Of a stretch of 64,000 nucleotides of DNA, positions 37,747-46,500 are shown piece after piece. The notes below the pieces were generated by a model that saw only the letters and a program-made list of their open reading frames with translations, was not told the origin of the DNA and searched no databases. The stretch comes from Anaeromyxobacter oryzae (GTDB taxonomy: Bacteria; Myxococcota; Myxococcia; Myxococcales; Anaeromyxobacteraceae): assembly GCF_023169945.1 (NCBI RefSeq), contig NZ_AP025591.1:3406481-3470480 (forward strand). The letters run 5' to 3'. The number at the start of each line of letters is the position of its first letter. Position 1 is the stretch's first letter. Made by a program: the position numbers and the translations under genes.

Positions 37747-38949
37747 TCACGTCGTGAGGACGATCTTCGCGATCTCCGGCGGCGAGCCGAGGCGCATCGG
37801 GGGACCCCAGTAGCCGGTGCCGCGCGAGACGTAGACGTACCCGCGCCGCCCCGCCTCCTCGTGGGCGTAGAGCCCCTTCACGTACGGGTACGCCGCCGAC
37901 ACCAGGAAGTTGAACGGGAACAGCTGCCCGCCGTGGGTGTGCCCCGAGACCTGCAGCTCGACGCCCGAGCGCACCGCCTCCGGGACGCCGCGCGGCTGGT
38001 GCGCGAGGAGCACGAGGCTCCGCTCCGGATCCCGCCCGGCGAGCGCGCGCGGGAGATCGACGCCGTGCCCGCCGCCGAACCGCCCCGCGCTCCAGTCGTC
38101 CACTCCCGCGAGATCGAGCGACGCGCCCGCGTCGCCGATCGCCACCCGCTCGTTCCGGAGGACGCGGATCCCGAGCCGCCGGAGCTCCTCCACCCACGGG
38201 GCGACGCCGGAGTAGTACTCGTGGTTGCCGGTCACGAAGTAGACGCCGTGCCGGGCCCGGAGCGCCGCGAGGTGGCTCACCACCGCGCCGAGCTCGCGGA
38301 CGGAGCCGTCGACGAGATCGCCGGTGATGGCGATGACGTCGGGGTGGAGCGCGTTCGTCTGCTCCACGACGCGCCGCACCTCGCGCTCGCGGATGATCGG
38401 CCCGACGTGGAGATCCGTGATCTGCGCGATGGTGAGCCCGGAGAGCGCGCGCGGGAGGCGCTCGATCCGGATCGGCACCTCGGTGATCTCCGCGGGGCCC
38501 GTCGCGGTGCGGAACGAGAGCCCTGTCGCGCCACCGGCCGCGAGCACCGCGCCGCCTGCCACGGCGCGCGCGATGAACGCGCGACGTTCCGGGTCCGGCG
38601 GGTCCGGCGTCGCGCGCATCCACTCGACCACGAGCGCGAGCCCCTGCGCGGCGAGCCGGGCGAGGTCGAGCGCGGCGACCGCGCAGAACAGGAGGAACGC
38701 CGCGCCGAGCCACGTGAACGCCGCGATGGGCAGGACGCGCGCCACCCAGCCCGAGCCGAGCCGGACCGCGAACATGCCGACCGGCACCGCCAGCGCGAGG
38801 AGCGCCAGGAGCACCGTCGCGGTTCTCCGCCAGGGCTCGGGGAGGCCCGGGTCCCGTACGAGCCGGACCCAGAGGTACGCGTGCATCCCGCCGAGGATGG
38901 CGAGGCTCACCAGGACGAAGATCGCGAAGGAGGTGACCGGACGGCTCAC
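37747..38949 (-). CDS. Membrane-anchored metallophosphoesterase (YkuE/YaeI-like)
   Basis: A 400-residue protein with three or four N-terminal membrane helices (about 5-25, 45-65, 72-90 and 130-150) and a C-terminal calcineurin-like phosphoesterase. Metal motifs in order: QITDLHVGP, TGDLVDGS, TGNHEYYSG and SGHTHGGQLF. Relatives (YkuE, YaeI) hydrolyse UDP-diacylglucosamine or other phospholipid precursors. A Tat-like stretch before the enzyme (RRAFIARAVAGG) suggests export or anchoring on the outer face. GTG start. Confidence 0.88.
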   Translation of the reverse strand: MSRPVTSFAIFVLVSLAILGGMHAYLWVRLVRDPGLPEPWRRTATVLLALLALAVPVGMFAVRLGSGWVARVLPIAAFTWLGAAFLLFCAVAALDLARLAAQGLALVVEWMRATPDPPDPERRAFIARAVAGGAVLAAGGATGLSFRTATGPAEITEVPIRIERLPRALSGLTIAQITDLHVGPIIREREVRRVVEQTNALHPDVIAITGDLVDGSVRELGAVVSHLAALRARHGVYFVTGNHEYYSGVAPWVEELRRLGIRVLRNERVAIGDAGASLDLAGVDDWSAGRFGGGHGVDLPRALAGRDPERSLVLLAHQPRGVPEAVRSGVELQVSGHTHGGQLFPFNFLVSAAYPYVKGLYAHEEAGRRGYVYVSRGTGYWGPPMRLGSPPEIAKIVLTT

Positions 38950-39095
38950 CGCTCTCGTTTAACGCCGGCGCGGGTGGGTCGCCAGTTCGGGGCGCGCGGC
39001 CTGGCCCCCGCGCGGCGCCGAACGCCCCGCCGGCGCGGGCCCGGGGGCGGGGCGCCGCGCCGGCGGGGGAGGAACGCCTCGCGGGAGCTTCGGGG

Positions 39096-39497
39096 CTACC
39101 GCGACGCGTACCAGCTCAGCGCGTTCCACTGACGGTCGAGCTCGGCGCGCTGCGACGCGTACCACCGCTCGAACCGCTCCGCGCGCCACGGGTTTCGGCG
39201 CCACGGTGCCGCGTAGAAGTCGGCGCGGGCCTGATCGAGGCGCGCGTACTCGCCGCGGATCCGGGCGCGCTCCTGCTCGCGCCACGCCTCGCGCCGCTCG
39301 TTCCGCTCGTGGCGCCAGCGGTCGTCGCGGTCCCGCCAGCCCTCGCGCCCCTGCCAGGCGCCCCCGTACTGCGCGTACTCCACGGGCGCGGGGACCGCCG
39401 CCGCCCGATCCTCGTCGCAGGGCCGGGCGAACACGGCGGTGGGGACGGCGGCGGCGACGGCGGCGGTGACGACGAGGTTCCTGAGCGCGGTCTTCAT
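39096..39497 (-). CDS. Small secreted Arg/Trp-rich protein
   Basis: A 133-residue protein with a signal peptide (about 1-24, cleavage at FARPC or nearby). The mature part is very rich in Arg, Glu and Trp (WRDRDDRWRHERNERREAWREQ), with coiled-coil-like spacing, and ends LSWYASR. No family recognised. Ribosome site GGAGGAAG before ATG. May be a periplasmic or spore-coat-like small protein; function unknown. Confidence 0.6.
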   Translation of the reverse strand: MKTALRNLVVTAAVAAAVPTAVFARPCDEDRAAAVPAPVEYAQYGGAWQGREGWRDRDDRWRHERNERREAWREQERARIRGEYARLDQARADFYAAPWRRNPWRAERFERWYASQRAELDRQWNALSWYASR

Positions 39498-39564
39498 GGC
39501 TTCCTCCGGTGTGGCTTCCCTCCGCCGGAGGGACGCGCCGGCCGCGCCGATATTCAGCGACCCG

Positions 39565-39912
39565 TCAGCGCCGCGCGGCGGCCGCGGCGGGCAGCCGATC
39601 GAGCTTCGCGGCCACGATGAAGTCGTTGTCCGACAGCCCGCCCACCGTGTGCGTCCACAGCGTCACGTCCACCGTGTTCCAGTGGACGGTGAAGTCCGGA
39701 TGGTGCCCCTCGGCCTCCGCGAGCCCGGCGAGCGCGTTCACGAACCGCATCGCCTCGACGAAGTCCTTGAACCGGTACTGCTTGTGGATCCGCGTGCGCT
39801 CCTCGCGCGCCGCCCACCCGTCGAGCGCGCCGAGCGCGGCGTCGACGTCCGCCGCCGGCATCGGCGGGGTCCCCTTCTCGCACGGAAGGCACTTCCGGTC
39901 GGCGAAGTCCAT
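39565..39912 (-). CDS. Pterin-4a-carbinolamine dehydratase
   Basis: A 115-residue enzyme that recycles the tetrahydropterin cofactor of aromatic amino acid hydroxylases, and can be a DNA-binding co-regulator in eukaryotes. Conserved EGHHPDFTVHWNTVDVTLWTH contains the catalytic histidines; GGLSDNDFIVAAKLD closes the fold. The N-terminal ADRKCLPCEKGTPPM has a CxxC pair that is common in bacterial members. No phenylalanine hydroxylase is seen here. Confidence 0.92.
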   Translation of the reverse strand: MDFADRKCLPCEKGTPPMPAADVDAALGALDGWAAREERTRIHKQYRFKDFVEAMRFVNALAGLAEAEGHHPDFTVHWNTVDVTLWTHTVGGLSDNDFIVAAKLDRLPAAAAARR

Positions 39913-39999
39913 GGGCCCGCTCTGGCGCCCGCGCACCCGGGCCGCAAGGCCAAGGCGGGACGGGGCGGCCCGGTCCGGGATCGGACATACTGCCTCCGC

Positions 40000-40380
40000 A
40001 TGGAACGGATCTTCTTCGCGCTCGGCGCGATCTCGGCGGCGATCTCGGTCGCGGCAGGCGCCTTCGGTGCGCACGCGCTCAGGACCCGGCTCCCGCCCGA
40101 CCTGCTCGCGATCTTCGAGACCGGCGCGCGCTACCAGATGTACCACGCGCTCGCCCTCCTCGCGGCCGGCTGGGCGGCGGCGCGGGCGCCCGGAGGCGCG
40201 GCGACGTGGGCGGGCTGGCTGTTCGTCGCCGGGACGGTGCTGTTCTCCGGGAGCCTCTACGCGCTCACGCTCACGGGCGTCCGCGCCCTCGGGGCCGTGA
40301 CGCCGCTCGGCGGCGTCGCCTTCATCGCGGGCTGGATCGCGCTCGCCGGCGCCGCGCTCCGGCTCCGCGGCGCGCCGTAG
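40000..40380 (+). CDS. DUF423 membrane protein (YgdD-like)
   Basis: A 126-residue inner-membrane protein with four hydrophobic helices. Signature: GAISAAISVAAGAFGAHALR at the start and YQMYHALALLAAGW in the second helix, then ALTGVRALGAVTPLGGVAFI-like spacing near the end. It belongs to DUF423; function not known. The start ATG spans 40000-40002 right after an intergenic run. Confidence 0.88.
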   Translation: MERIFFALGAISAAISVAAGAFGAHALRTRLPPDLLAIFETGARYQMYHALALLAAGWAAARAPGGAATWAGWLFVAGTVLFSGSLYALTLTGVRALGAVTPLGGVAFIAGWIALAGAALRLRGAP

Positions 40381-40427
40381 CGCCGCGTCTCGCGCACCCT
40401 CCCGAGCCATGGCAGAGTGCGGCTCGC

Positions 40428-41753
40428 ATGCCGGACACCGCCGCCCGCGCCCGCCGCTTCCCGCCGTCGATCAAGTTCCTCGCCTGGAACGAGGCCGCCG
40501 AGCGGTTCTCGTACTACGGGATGGCCTCGATCCTGGTCCTGCACATGGTGCGGAACCTCGGGTTCGCCGAGAACCAGTCGATCGCCGCGTACCAGCTGTT
40601 CACGGCGGGCGTCTACCTGACGCCCATCGCGGGCGCGTTCCTCGCCGACCGGTACTGGGGGAGGTACCGGACGATCCTGTGGCTCTCGCTCGGCTACGTC
40701 GCCGGGCACGCGGTGCTCGCGCTGTGGGAGAGCGCGGCGGGGCTCGCGGTCGGGCTCGCGCTCATCGCGGTCGGCGCGGGCGGGCTGAAGCCCTGCGCCT
40801 CCGCGTTCGCGGGCGACCAGATCCCGCCCGAGGACGAGGGCCTCGTCGCGCGGCTCTACGACCTCTACTACTGGATGATCAACCTGGGCTCGACCGCCTC
40901 GACGATCGTGATCCCGCTGCTGCTCGACAAGGTGAGCCCGCGGGTCGCCTTCGGCGTGCCGGGCCTCGCGATGGCGGCGGCCCTCGCGCTCTTCTGGGCG
41001 GGCCGCGGGCGCTACGTGCACGTGCCGCCCTCCCACCGCGCAGCGCCCGCGACCGCCGCGGTCGCGCGCGCGATGCCGGGCGCCGATCCCGCGGCCGCGC
41101 CCGCCGGCCGCGTCGTCCTGCGGATCCTCGCGGTGTTCGCGCCCATCTCGATCTTCTGGGCGCTCTTCTTCCAGTACGGCTCCTCGTGGACGCTCCAGGC
41201 CGAGCGGATGGTCCGGCCGGTCCTGCCGGTCGTGGGGCAGCTCGCGGCGGGCAACGTGCAGACCCTCGACGCCGCGTTCGTCCTGACCCTCATCCCGCTC
41301 TTCGCCATCGTGGTGTTCCCCGCGGTGGAGCGGCGCGGCGTCCGGGTCACGCCGCTGCGGAAGATGACCGTCGGGATGTACGTGACCGTGCTCTCGTTCG
41401 TCGCGGCCGCGCTCGTCGAGGCCGCCCTCGCCCGCGGCCCGGTCCACGTCGCCTGGCAGATCCCGCAGTACTTCTTCCTCGCCGTGGGCGAGGTCCTCGT
41501 CTCGGTCACCGCCCTCGAGTTCGCGTACTCGCAGGCGCCGAGGCACCTCAAGTCGGTGGTGATGGCGTGCTGGTACCTGACGATCTGGGCGGGGACCTTC
41601 CTCACCGCCATCGTCGCCTGGGTGAACCGCTTCCAGGGCGTGCCCTACTTCGTCTTCTTCGCGGGGCTGATGGTGATCGCGGCGGTGGTCTTCACCGGCG
41701 TGGCGTGGTGGTACCCGGACCAGCGCGCGACCGCCGTCCGCGCCGCCGCCTGA
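40428..41753 (+). CDS. POT-family proton-coupled peptide transporter
   Basis: A 441-residue transporter of the POT/PTR family, twelve or so membrane helices. The ExxERFxYYG motif appears as EAAERFSYYGM in helix 1. FLADRYWGRYRTI and GAGGLKPCASAFAGDQ are family loops, and EFAYSQAPRHLKSV sits near the C-terminus. It imports di- and tripeptides with protons. It is shorter than E. coli DtpA (500). The start ATG was chosen because it opens just before the first helix. The next gene is a close paralogue. Confidence 0.93.
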   Translation: MPDTAARARRFPPSIKFLAWNEAAERFSYYGMASILVLHMVRNLGFAENQSIAAYQLFTAGVYLTPIAGAFLADRYWGRYRTILWLSLGYVAGHAVLALWESAAGLAVGLALIAVGAGGLKPCASAFAGDQIPPEDEGLVARLYDLYYWMINLGSTASTIVIPLLLDKVSPRVAFGVPGLAMAAALALFWAGRGRYVHVPPSHRAAPATAAVARAMPGADPAAAPAGRVVLRILAVFAPISIFWALFFQYGSSWTLQAERMVRPVLPVVGQLAAGNVQTLDAAFVLTLIPLFAIVVFPAVERRGVRVTPLRKMTVGMYVTVLSFVAAALVEAALARGPVHVAWQIPQYFFLAVGEVLVSVTALEFAYSQAPRHLKSVVMACWYLTIWAGTFLTAIVAWVNRFQGVPYFVFFAGLMVIAAVVFTGVAWWYPDQRATAVRAAA

Positions 41754-41771
41754 CCCGCGGGGAACGAGGCC

Positions 41772-43163
41772 ATGACCGGGCGCGTCCGCTATCCGCCGCA
41801 GATCAAGTACATCGTCGGCAACGAGGCCTGCGAGCGCTTCTCGTTCTACGGGATGCGCTCGATCCTCACCATCTACATGCTGCAGTTCCTCGTGTTCGCC
41901 GAGCGCGACGCGAAGGCGTACTTCCACTGGTTCGTCATGGCGACGTACCTCACGCCGCTCGTCGGAGGGTGGATCGCCGACCGGTGGTGGGGCCGCTACC
42001 GGACGATCCTGTGGATCAGCCTCGGGTACGTCGCCGGTCACGCCGTGCTCGCGATCTGGGAGACGCCGGCGGGCCTGCTCGCCGGCCTCGCGCTCATCGC
42101 GGCGGGCGCGGGCGGCATCAAGCCCTGCGTCTCCGCGTTCGTCGGCGACCAGTTCCGGCCGGACCAGCGGACCCTCTTCGATCGCGTGTACGGGTGGTTC
42201 TACTGGTCGGTGAACCTCGGCTCCGCCTCGGCGAACGCGCTCGTGCCGTGGCTCCTCTCGCGGCACGGCCCCGCCGTCGCGTTCGCGGTCCCGGGCGTGC
42301 TGATGGCGCTCTCGCTCGCGGTCTTCTGGGCGGGGTCGCGCCACTACGTGCGCGCGCCCCCGAGCGGCCCCGATCCGCACGGCTTCCTCCGCGTGGTCGG
42401 CCGCGCCGTGCGGCGGCTCGGGACCGGCCGCCCCGGCGCGCACTGGCTCGACGGCGCGGCGGACCGCCACCCGCCGGAGGCGATCGCGGGCGCCCGGGCG
42501 GTCGTCCGGATCATCGGGGTGTTCGCGGCCGTCACGCTCTTCTGGGCGCTCTTCGACCAGAAGGCGTCTTCGTGGGTGATCCAGGCGCGGCAGATGGACC
42601 TCCTCGTCGGAGGCGTCGAGCTCTCGCCGGCGCAGCTCCAGGCGCTGAACCCCTTCCTCATCATGGCCCTCATCCCGCTGTTCACCTGGGGCGTGTTCCC
42701 GCTCCTCGCGCGCCGCGGGATCGTCCTCTCGCCGCTCCGGAAGATGACCGCCGGGATGTTCATCGCGGTGCTCTCGTTCGCCGCGGCCGCCCTGGTCCAG
42801 ACGCTGGTGGACCGCGCGGCGGCCACGCCGGCCGCCCTCGTCGCCGCGCGGCCGAGCGTCCTCTGGCAGATCCCGCAGTACGTGCTGCTCACGGTGGCCG
42901 AGGTGCTCGTCTCCGTCACGGGGCTCGAGTTCAGCTACACCCAGGCGCCGCGGGCGATGCGGAGCACGATCATGTCCATCTGGTTCCTCACGGTCGCGCT
43001 CGGGAACCTGCTCACCGCGCTCGTCACGAAGCTCGTCCGGCTCGAGGGCGCCGCGTATTTCTGGTTCTTCGCGGCGCTCATGCTCGCGGCGGCGCTCGCG
43101 TTCCGCGGGGTCGCGCGGCGCTACGACCGCGACGACGATCGCCGAGGCGCGCTCGCCGCATAG
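41772..43163 (+). CDS. POT-family peptide transporter, second copy
   Basis: A 463-residue paralogue of the preceding transporter, 18 bases downstream. Motif ExxERFxFYG as EACERFSFYGMRS; WIADRWWGRYRTI; GAGGIKPCVSAFVGDQF; GLEFSYTQAPRAMRS near the end. The middle insert (about 195-235) differs from the first copy, so the two probably have different peptide preferences. Same operon. Confidence 0.93.
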   Translation: MTGRVRYPPQIKYIVGNEACERFSFYGMRSILTIYMLQFLVFAERDAKAYFHWFVMATYLTPLVGGWIADRWWGRYRTILWISLGYVAGHAVLAIWETPAGLLAGLALIAAGAGGIKPCVSAFVGDQFRPDQRTLFDRVYGWFYWSVNLGSASANALVPWLLSRHGPAVAFAVPGVLMALSLAVFWAGSRHYVRAPPSGPDPHGFLRVVGRAVRRLGTGRPGAHWLDGAADRHPPEAIAGARAVVRIIGVFAAVTLFWALFDQKASSWVIQARQMDLLVGGVELSPAQLQALNPFLIMALIPLFTWGVFPLLARRGIVLSPLRKMTAGMFIAVLSFAAAALVQTLVDRAAATPAALVAARPSVLWQIPQYVLLTVAEVLVSVTGLEFSYTQAPRAMRSTIMSIWFLTVALGNLLTALVTKLVRLEGAAYFWFFAALMLAAALAFRGVARRYDRDDDRRGALAA

Positions 43164-43210
43164 GAGCGCAGAGGCGCCCACATCGGCGCCTCCGGTCGCC
43201 TACGCACGAT

Positions 43211-43227
43211 GGGTGAAGCCTTCACCC
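43211..43227. repeat. Perfect 17-base palindrome between transporter and lipoprotein genes
   Basis: GGGTGAAG-C-CTTCACCC: eight paired bases each side of a single centre base. It lies 47 bases after the transporter stop and 160 before the next start. The short centre and exact symmetry fit a protein-binding operator better than a terminator, though a short hairpin is possible. Confidence 0.5.
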
Positions 43228-43387
43228 CACGTTTGACGTACACTGCAGGTGTCCCCTCGCCGCCCGACGGATGGCGCTCGGGTCCGCGTGCTAGGTTGGC
43301 AGCAACCCCGGGTGCCGCGGTGGGCGCCCGAAGTCGCCGGGATCGCATCGTTCGCGGATGGCAACCGACTTGCTGGAGACGATCGTC

Positions 43388-43597
43388 ATGAAGCGAACCG
43401 CCCTGCTCGCGCTCGTCTCGCTGTCCCTCCTCGCCGGCTGCGCGTCCTCGGGCGCGACGGGGGACGCGCGCTCCTACTCGGTGGTGCCGAAGGTCCAGGT
43501 CACCGAGCGCGTCCCGAAGAAGCGGACGGCGCAGGTGAGCTACCAGGCCCGCCCGGAGGAGTCGCCGCTCTCCGGCTCCGGCGGCTCCGCCCGCTAG
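43388..43597 (+). CDS. Small predicted lipoprotein
   Basis: A 69-residue protein starting MKRTALLALVSLSLLAGC, with the lipobox cysteine at residue 18, followed by a Ser/Gly/Ala-rich spacer and a short basic segment VTERVPKKRTAQVSY. The ATG that opens at 43388 puts the lipobox at the right distance; a longer start at 43358 would add ten non-hydrophobic residues. No family. Its stop shares bases with the lhr stop on the other strand. Confidence 0.62.
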   Translation: MKRTALLALVSLSLLAGCASSGATGDARSYSVVPKVQVTERVPKKRTAQVSYQARPEESPLSGSGGSAR

Positions 43598-46500
43598 GAC
43601 GGGGGCGCGGCCGCTCCCGCGCCCACGCCCGCCGGCGTCTCGCCGGCCGGCGCCGCCGCCGCGGGGACGCCGTCCACGTAGACCAAGCGCCGGCCGAGCC
43701 CCGCGGACACCCGCGGCCCCGGCGTGAGGATCCCCACCAGGTTCAGCGGATCGGCGGCGGAGAGCTCCACGCGCTCCTTGGCCGCGCGCGGCGCCCGCCG
43801 CACCGCCCGGAGCGCATCCACCGCCTCCGCGAGCGCGAACTGCTCGCCCGTGAAGCCCGCCACGAAGCGGCCGCCGCGGATCGTCCCGCGGGCCTCCAGG
43901 GCCCGGTAGACGCGGACGAGGGCGCGCCAGGGTGGCGCGTCCTCGCGCGCGAGCAGATCCCGGAACACGACGCCGTAGCGCCGCAGGTACTGCTGCGCGA
44001 GCCGCTCCACGAGCGGCCCGTCGGGATCGCGCTCCGGGCCCGGCGTGCCGCCGCCGGCGGCCCCCGCCGGCTCCGGCACCGGCCTGAGGAGCGACCAGCG
44101 GCCCCCGGCGGCGCCCGGGCGAGCGCGCCGGCCGGCGCTGCGGTCCCAGAGCGCGCGGAGGCCGGCGAACCCGTCGCACGTCGCGAGGCCCGCGCCGACG
44201 AGCTCGAGGAGGAGCGGCGCGATGGCATCCGCGGGCCGGCCGCATGCGGCGGCGAGCTCGCCTGCGAAGGAGGCGCCGCGCGCCGAGAGGGCGCCCGCGA
44301 CGGCCCGGGCGTCGAGGCCGGGGCAGCGCGGCGCGCCGGGCGCGGCCTCGAGGAGCCAGGAGAGGTCCTCGCGGAGGGCCAAGGTGATCGGGAAGGCGCG
44401 GGTGGGTGCAGCGCGCCGGCCGCCGTCCGCGGCGGGAGCGGGCTCGGCGCCCCCGGAGGCCGGCGCGAGGCGGCCGAACGCGACCTCGCCGGAGAGGCAG
44501 AGCCGGTCGAGCAGGTCGGGCCGGTAGCCCTCGACCCGCGCGGCGAGCAGCTCCGGCTCCCACGCGCCCGCGGCGGCGTGGAACCCCTGCAGCTGGCCGA
44601 CGACCTCGGCGACGCCGCGCTCGCCGTGGAGCCGCGTCCCGGGGAGCACGTGCTGCCAGCGGAGCAGGAAGCGAAGGAAGCCGGCCGCGGAGACCGGCTC
44701 GATCTCGCGCCGGAGCCGGTCGAGCGTGAGCCGGTGGATCCGGGCGAGGACCGTCCGCTCGCACCAGTGCGGCGCGTCGGGCGGGGCGGGGACGCCGGGC
44801 AGGAACGCGCCGCGGAGGACGCGGCCGTCGCCCTCGAGCCGGACGAGGGCGAGGGCGACACGGTCCGGGAGCAGCCCGAGCCGCGCGGCGAGGCGTTCCG
44901 CGGTGGTCGGCCCGAGCCGCGGGAGCCACCCGCGGGCGACGGCGAGCACCGCGTCGTCGGCGTCGGCAGGGACGCGCTCCGACGGGAGCGGCGCGAGCGG
45001 CGGATCGAGGCGGGGCGTGTCGCCGCCCGCGAGCGCCGGCGCGAGCGCGATGGCCAGCCCGGCGCGCTCGGCGGCGACGAGCGCCCCGGCCCCCGGTCCG
45101 GCGAGGCGGGCGACGCGCCCGGCGGCCCGGAGCGGCGCGACGAGCGGCTCGAGCCGGGCCGCCTCCGCGGCCGGGAGGAGCCCCACGTCGAGGAGGAGGT
45201 CGTGCAGCTCGTCCGGATCGCGCACGTCGGGCGCGAGCTGCGCCTCGACCGTCGCGATCGCCGCGGGGTCGAGCGCGCCGTCGCCCGTCGCCTCGACGGT
45301 CGGCAGCGCCCGCCGGAGCGTCACCGCCCGGGCGCGGCGCTCCTCGAGCGGCGCGTCGTCGAGGTAGGCCCACGGCCGCGCGCCGAGGATCTCGTGAGCG
45401 AGGGGCGACGGCTCGGGGGTGTCCACCGCGACGAGGCGGATGGCGCCGCTCCGCATGTCGCGGACGAGGGCCCGGAGCGCCGGCGCGTCCATCGCCTCCT
45501 CGAGGCAGTCCCGGAGCGCCTCGGCGACGAGCGGGTGATCTGGGACCTCGATCGGCCCGGGCGGCGCGTTGTCCTGGCAGGCGACCTGCGCCGGGAACAC
45601 CGCCGCGAGGAGATCGTCGCTCCGCATCCGCGCGATGGCGGGGGGCATGCGCCGGCCCTTGAAGAGGCGCGGGATCGCGAGCGCGCGCGTCGCCGCCCAC
45701 CGCCAGCGGACCTGGAACATCGGCGCCTGGAGCGCCGCCTGCGTGAGGACCTCGTCGATGGTCGCCTCGGAGAGGAGCTCGAAGATCGACTCGAGGGGGA
45801 ACGCGTGCTGCGGGCCGAGGGACAGGAGCACGCCCTCGTCGGTCGCAGCGGCCTGCAGCTCGAAGTCGAACGTCCGGCAGAAGCGCTTGCGGAGCGCGAG
45901 GCCGAAGGCGCGGTTCACCCGCGCGCCGAGCGGCGCGTGGACGACGAGCTGCATCCCGCCCGCCTCGTCGAAGAACCGCTCCGCGACGAGGGTCCGCTGC
46001 GTGGGCAGCGCCCCGAGGACGGCGCGCGACGCCGAGAGGTACGCGACCGCCTGGCGCGCGCCGTCCGGCGGCAGCGCGCACGCGCCTGCGAGCCAGGCGG
46101 CCGCCCCGCCGGGATCGCCGAGCCGCGGCTCGAGCTCCTCGCGGAGCGCCGCCACCTCCGCCGACAGCGCCGCGCTCCGCCCCGGCGCCTCGCCGTTCCA
46201 GAACGGGACCGTCGGCGGCGCGCCGCGCGCGTCCTCGACGCGGACCGTCCCGGGCTCGACGCGGCGGATCCGCCACGAGGTGTTGCCGAGGAGGAAGATG
46301 TCGCCCGCGAGGCTCTCGATGGCGAAGTCCTCGTCGAGCTGCCCGACGGTGACGCCCTCGGGCTCGGCGACCACGGCGTACTGGGCGGTGTCCGGGATCG
46401 CGCCCGCGCCGGTGAGCGCCGCGAGGCGCGCGCCGCGGCGGCCGCTGACGCGCCCGTTCACCCCGTCCCGGTGGAGGTGCGCGCCGGACCGGCCGACCCG

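Noticed and set aside
39565..39912. The N-terminal CxxC of the pterin dehydratase as a novel metal site.
   Set aside because: Such an extension is common in bacterial members of the family.
43285..43310. A sigma-54-like TTGGCAGCAAC stretch.
   Set aside because: The -12 GC element and spacing do not fit.
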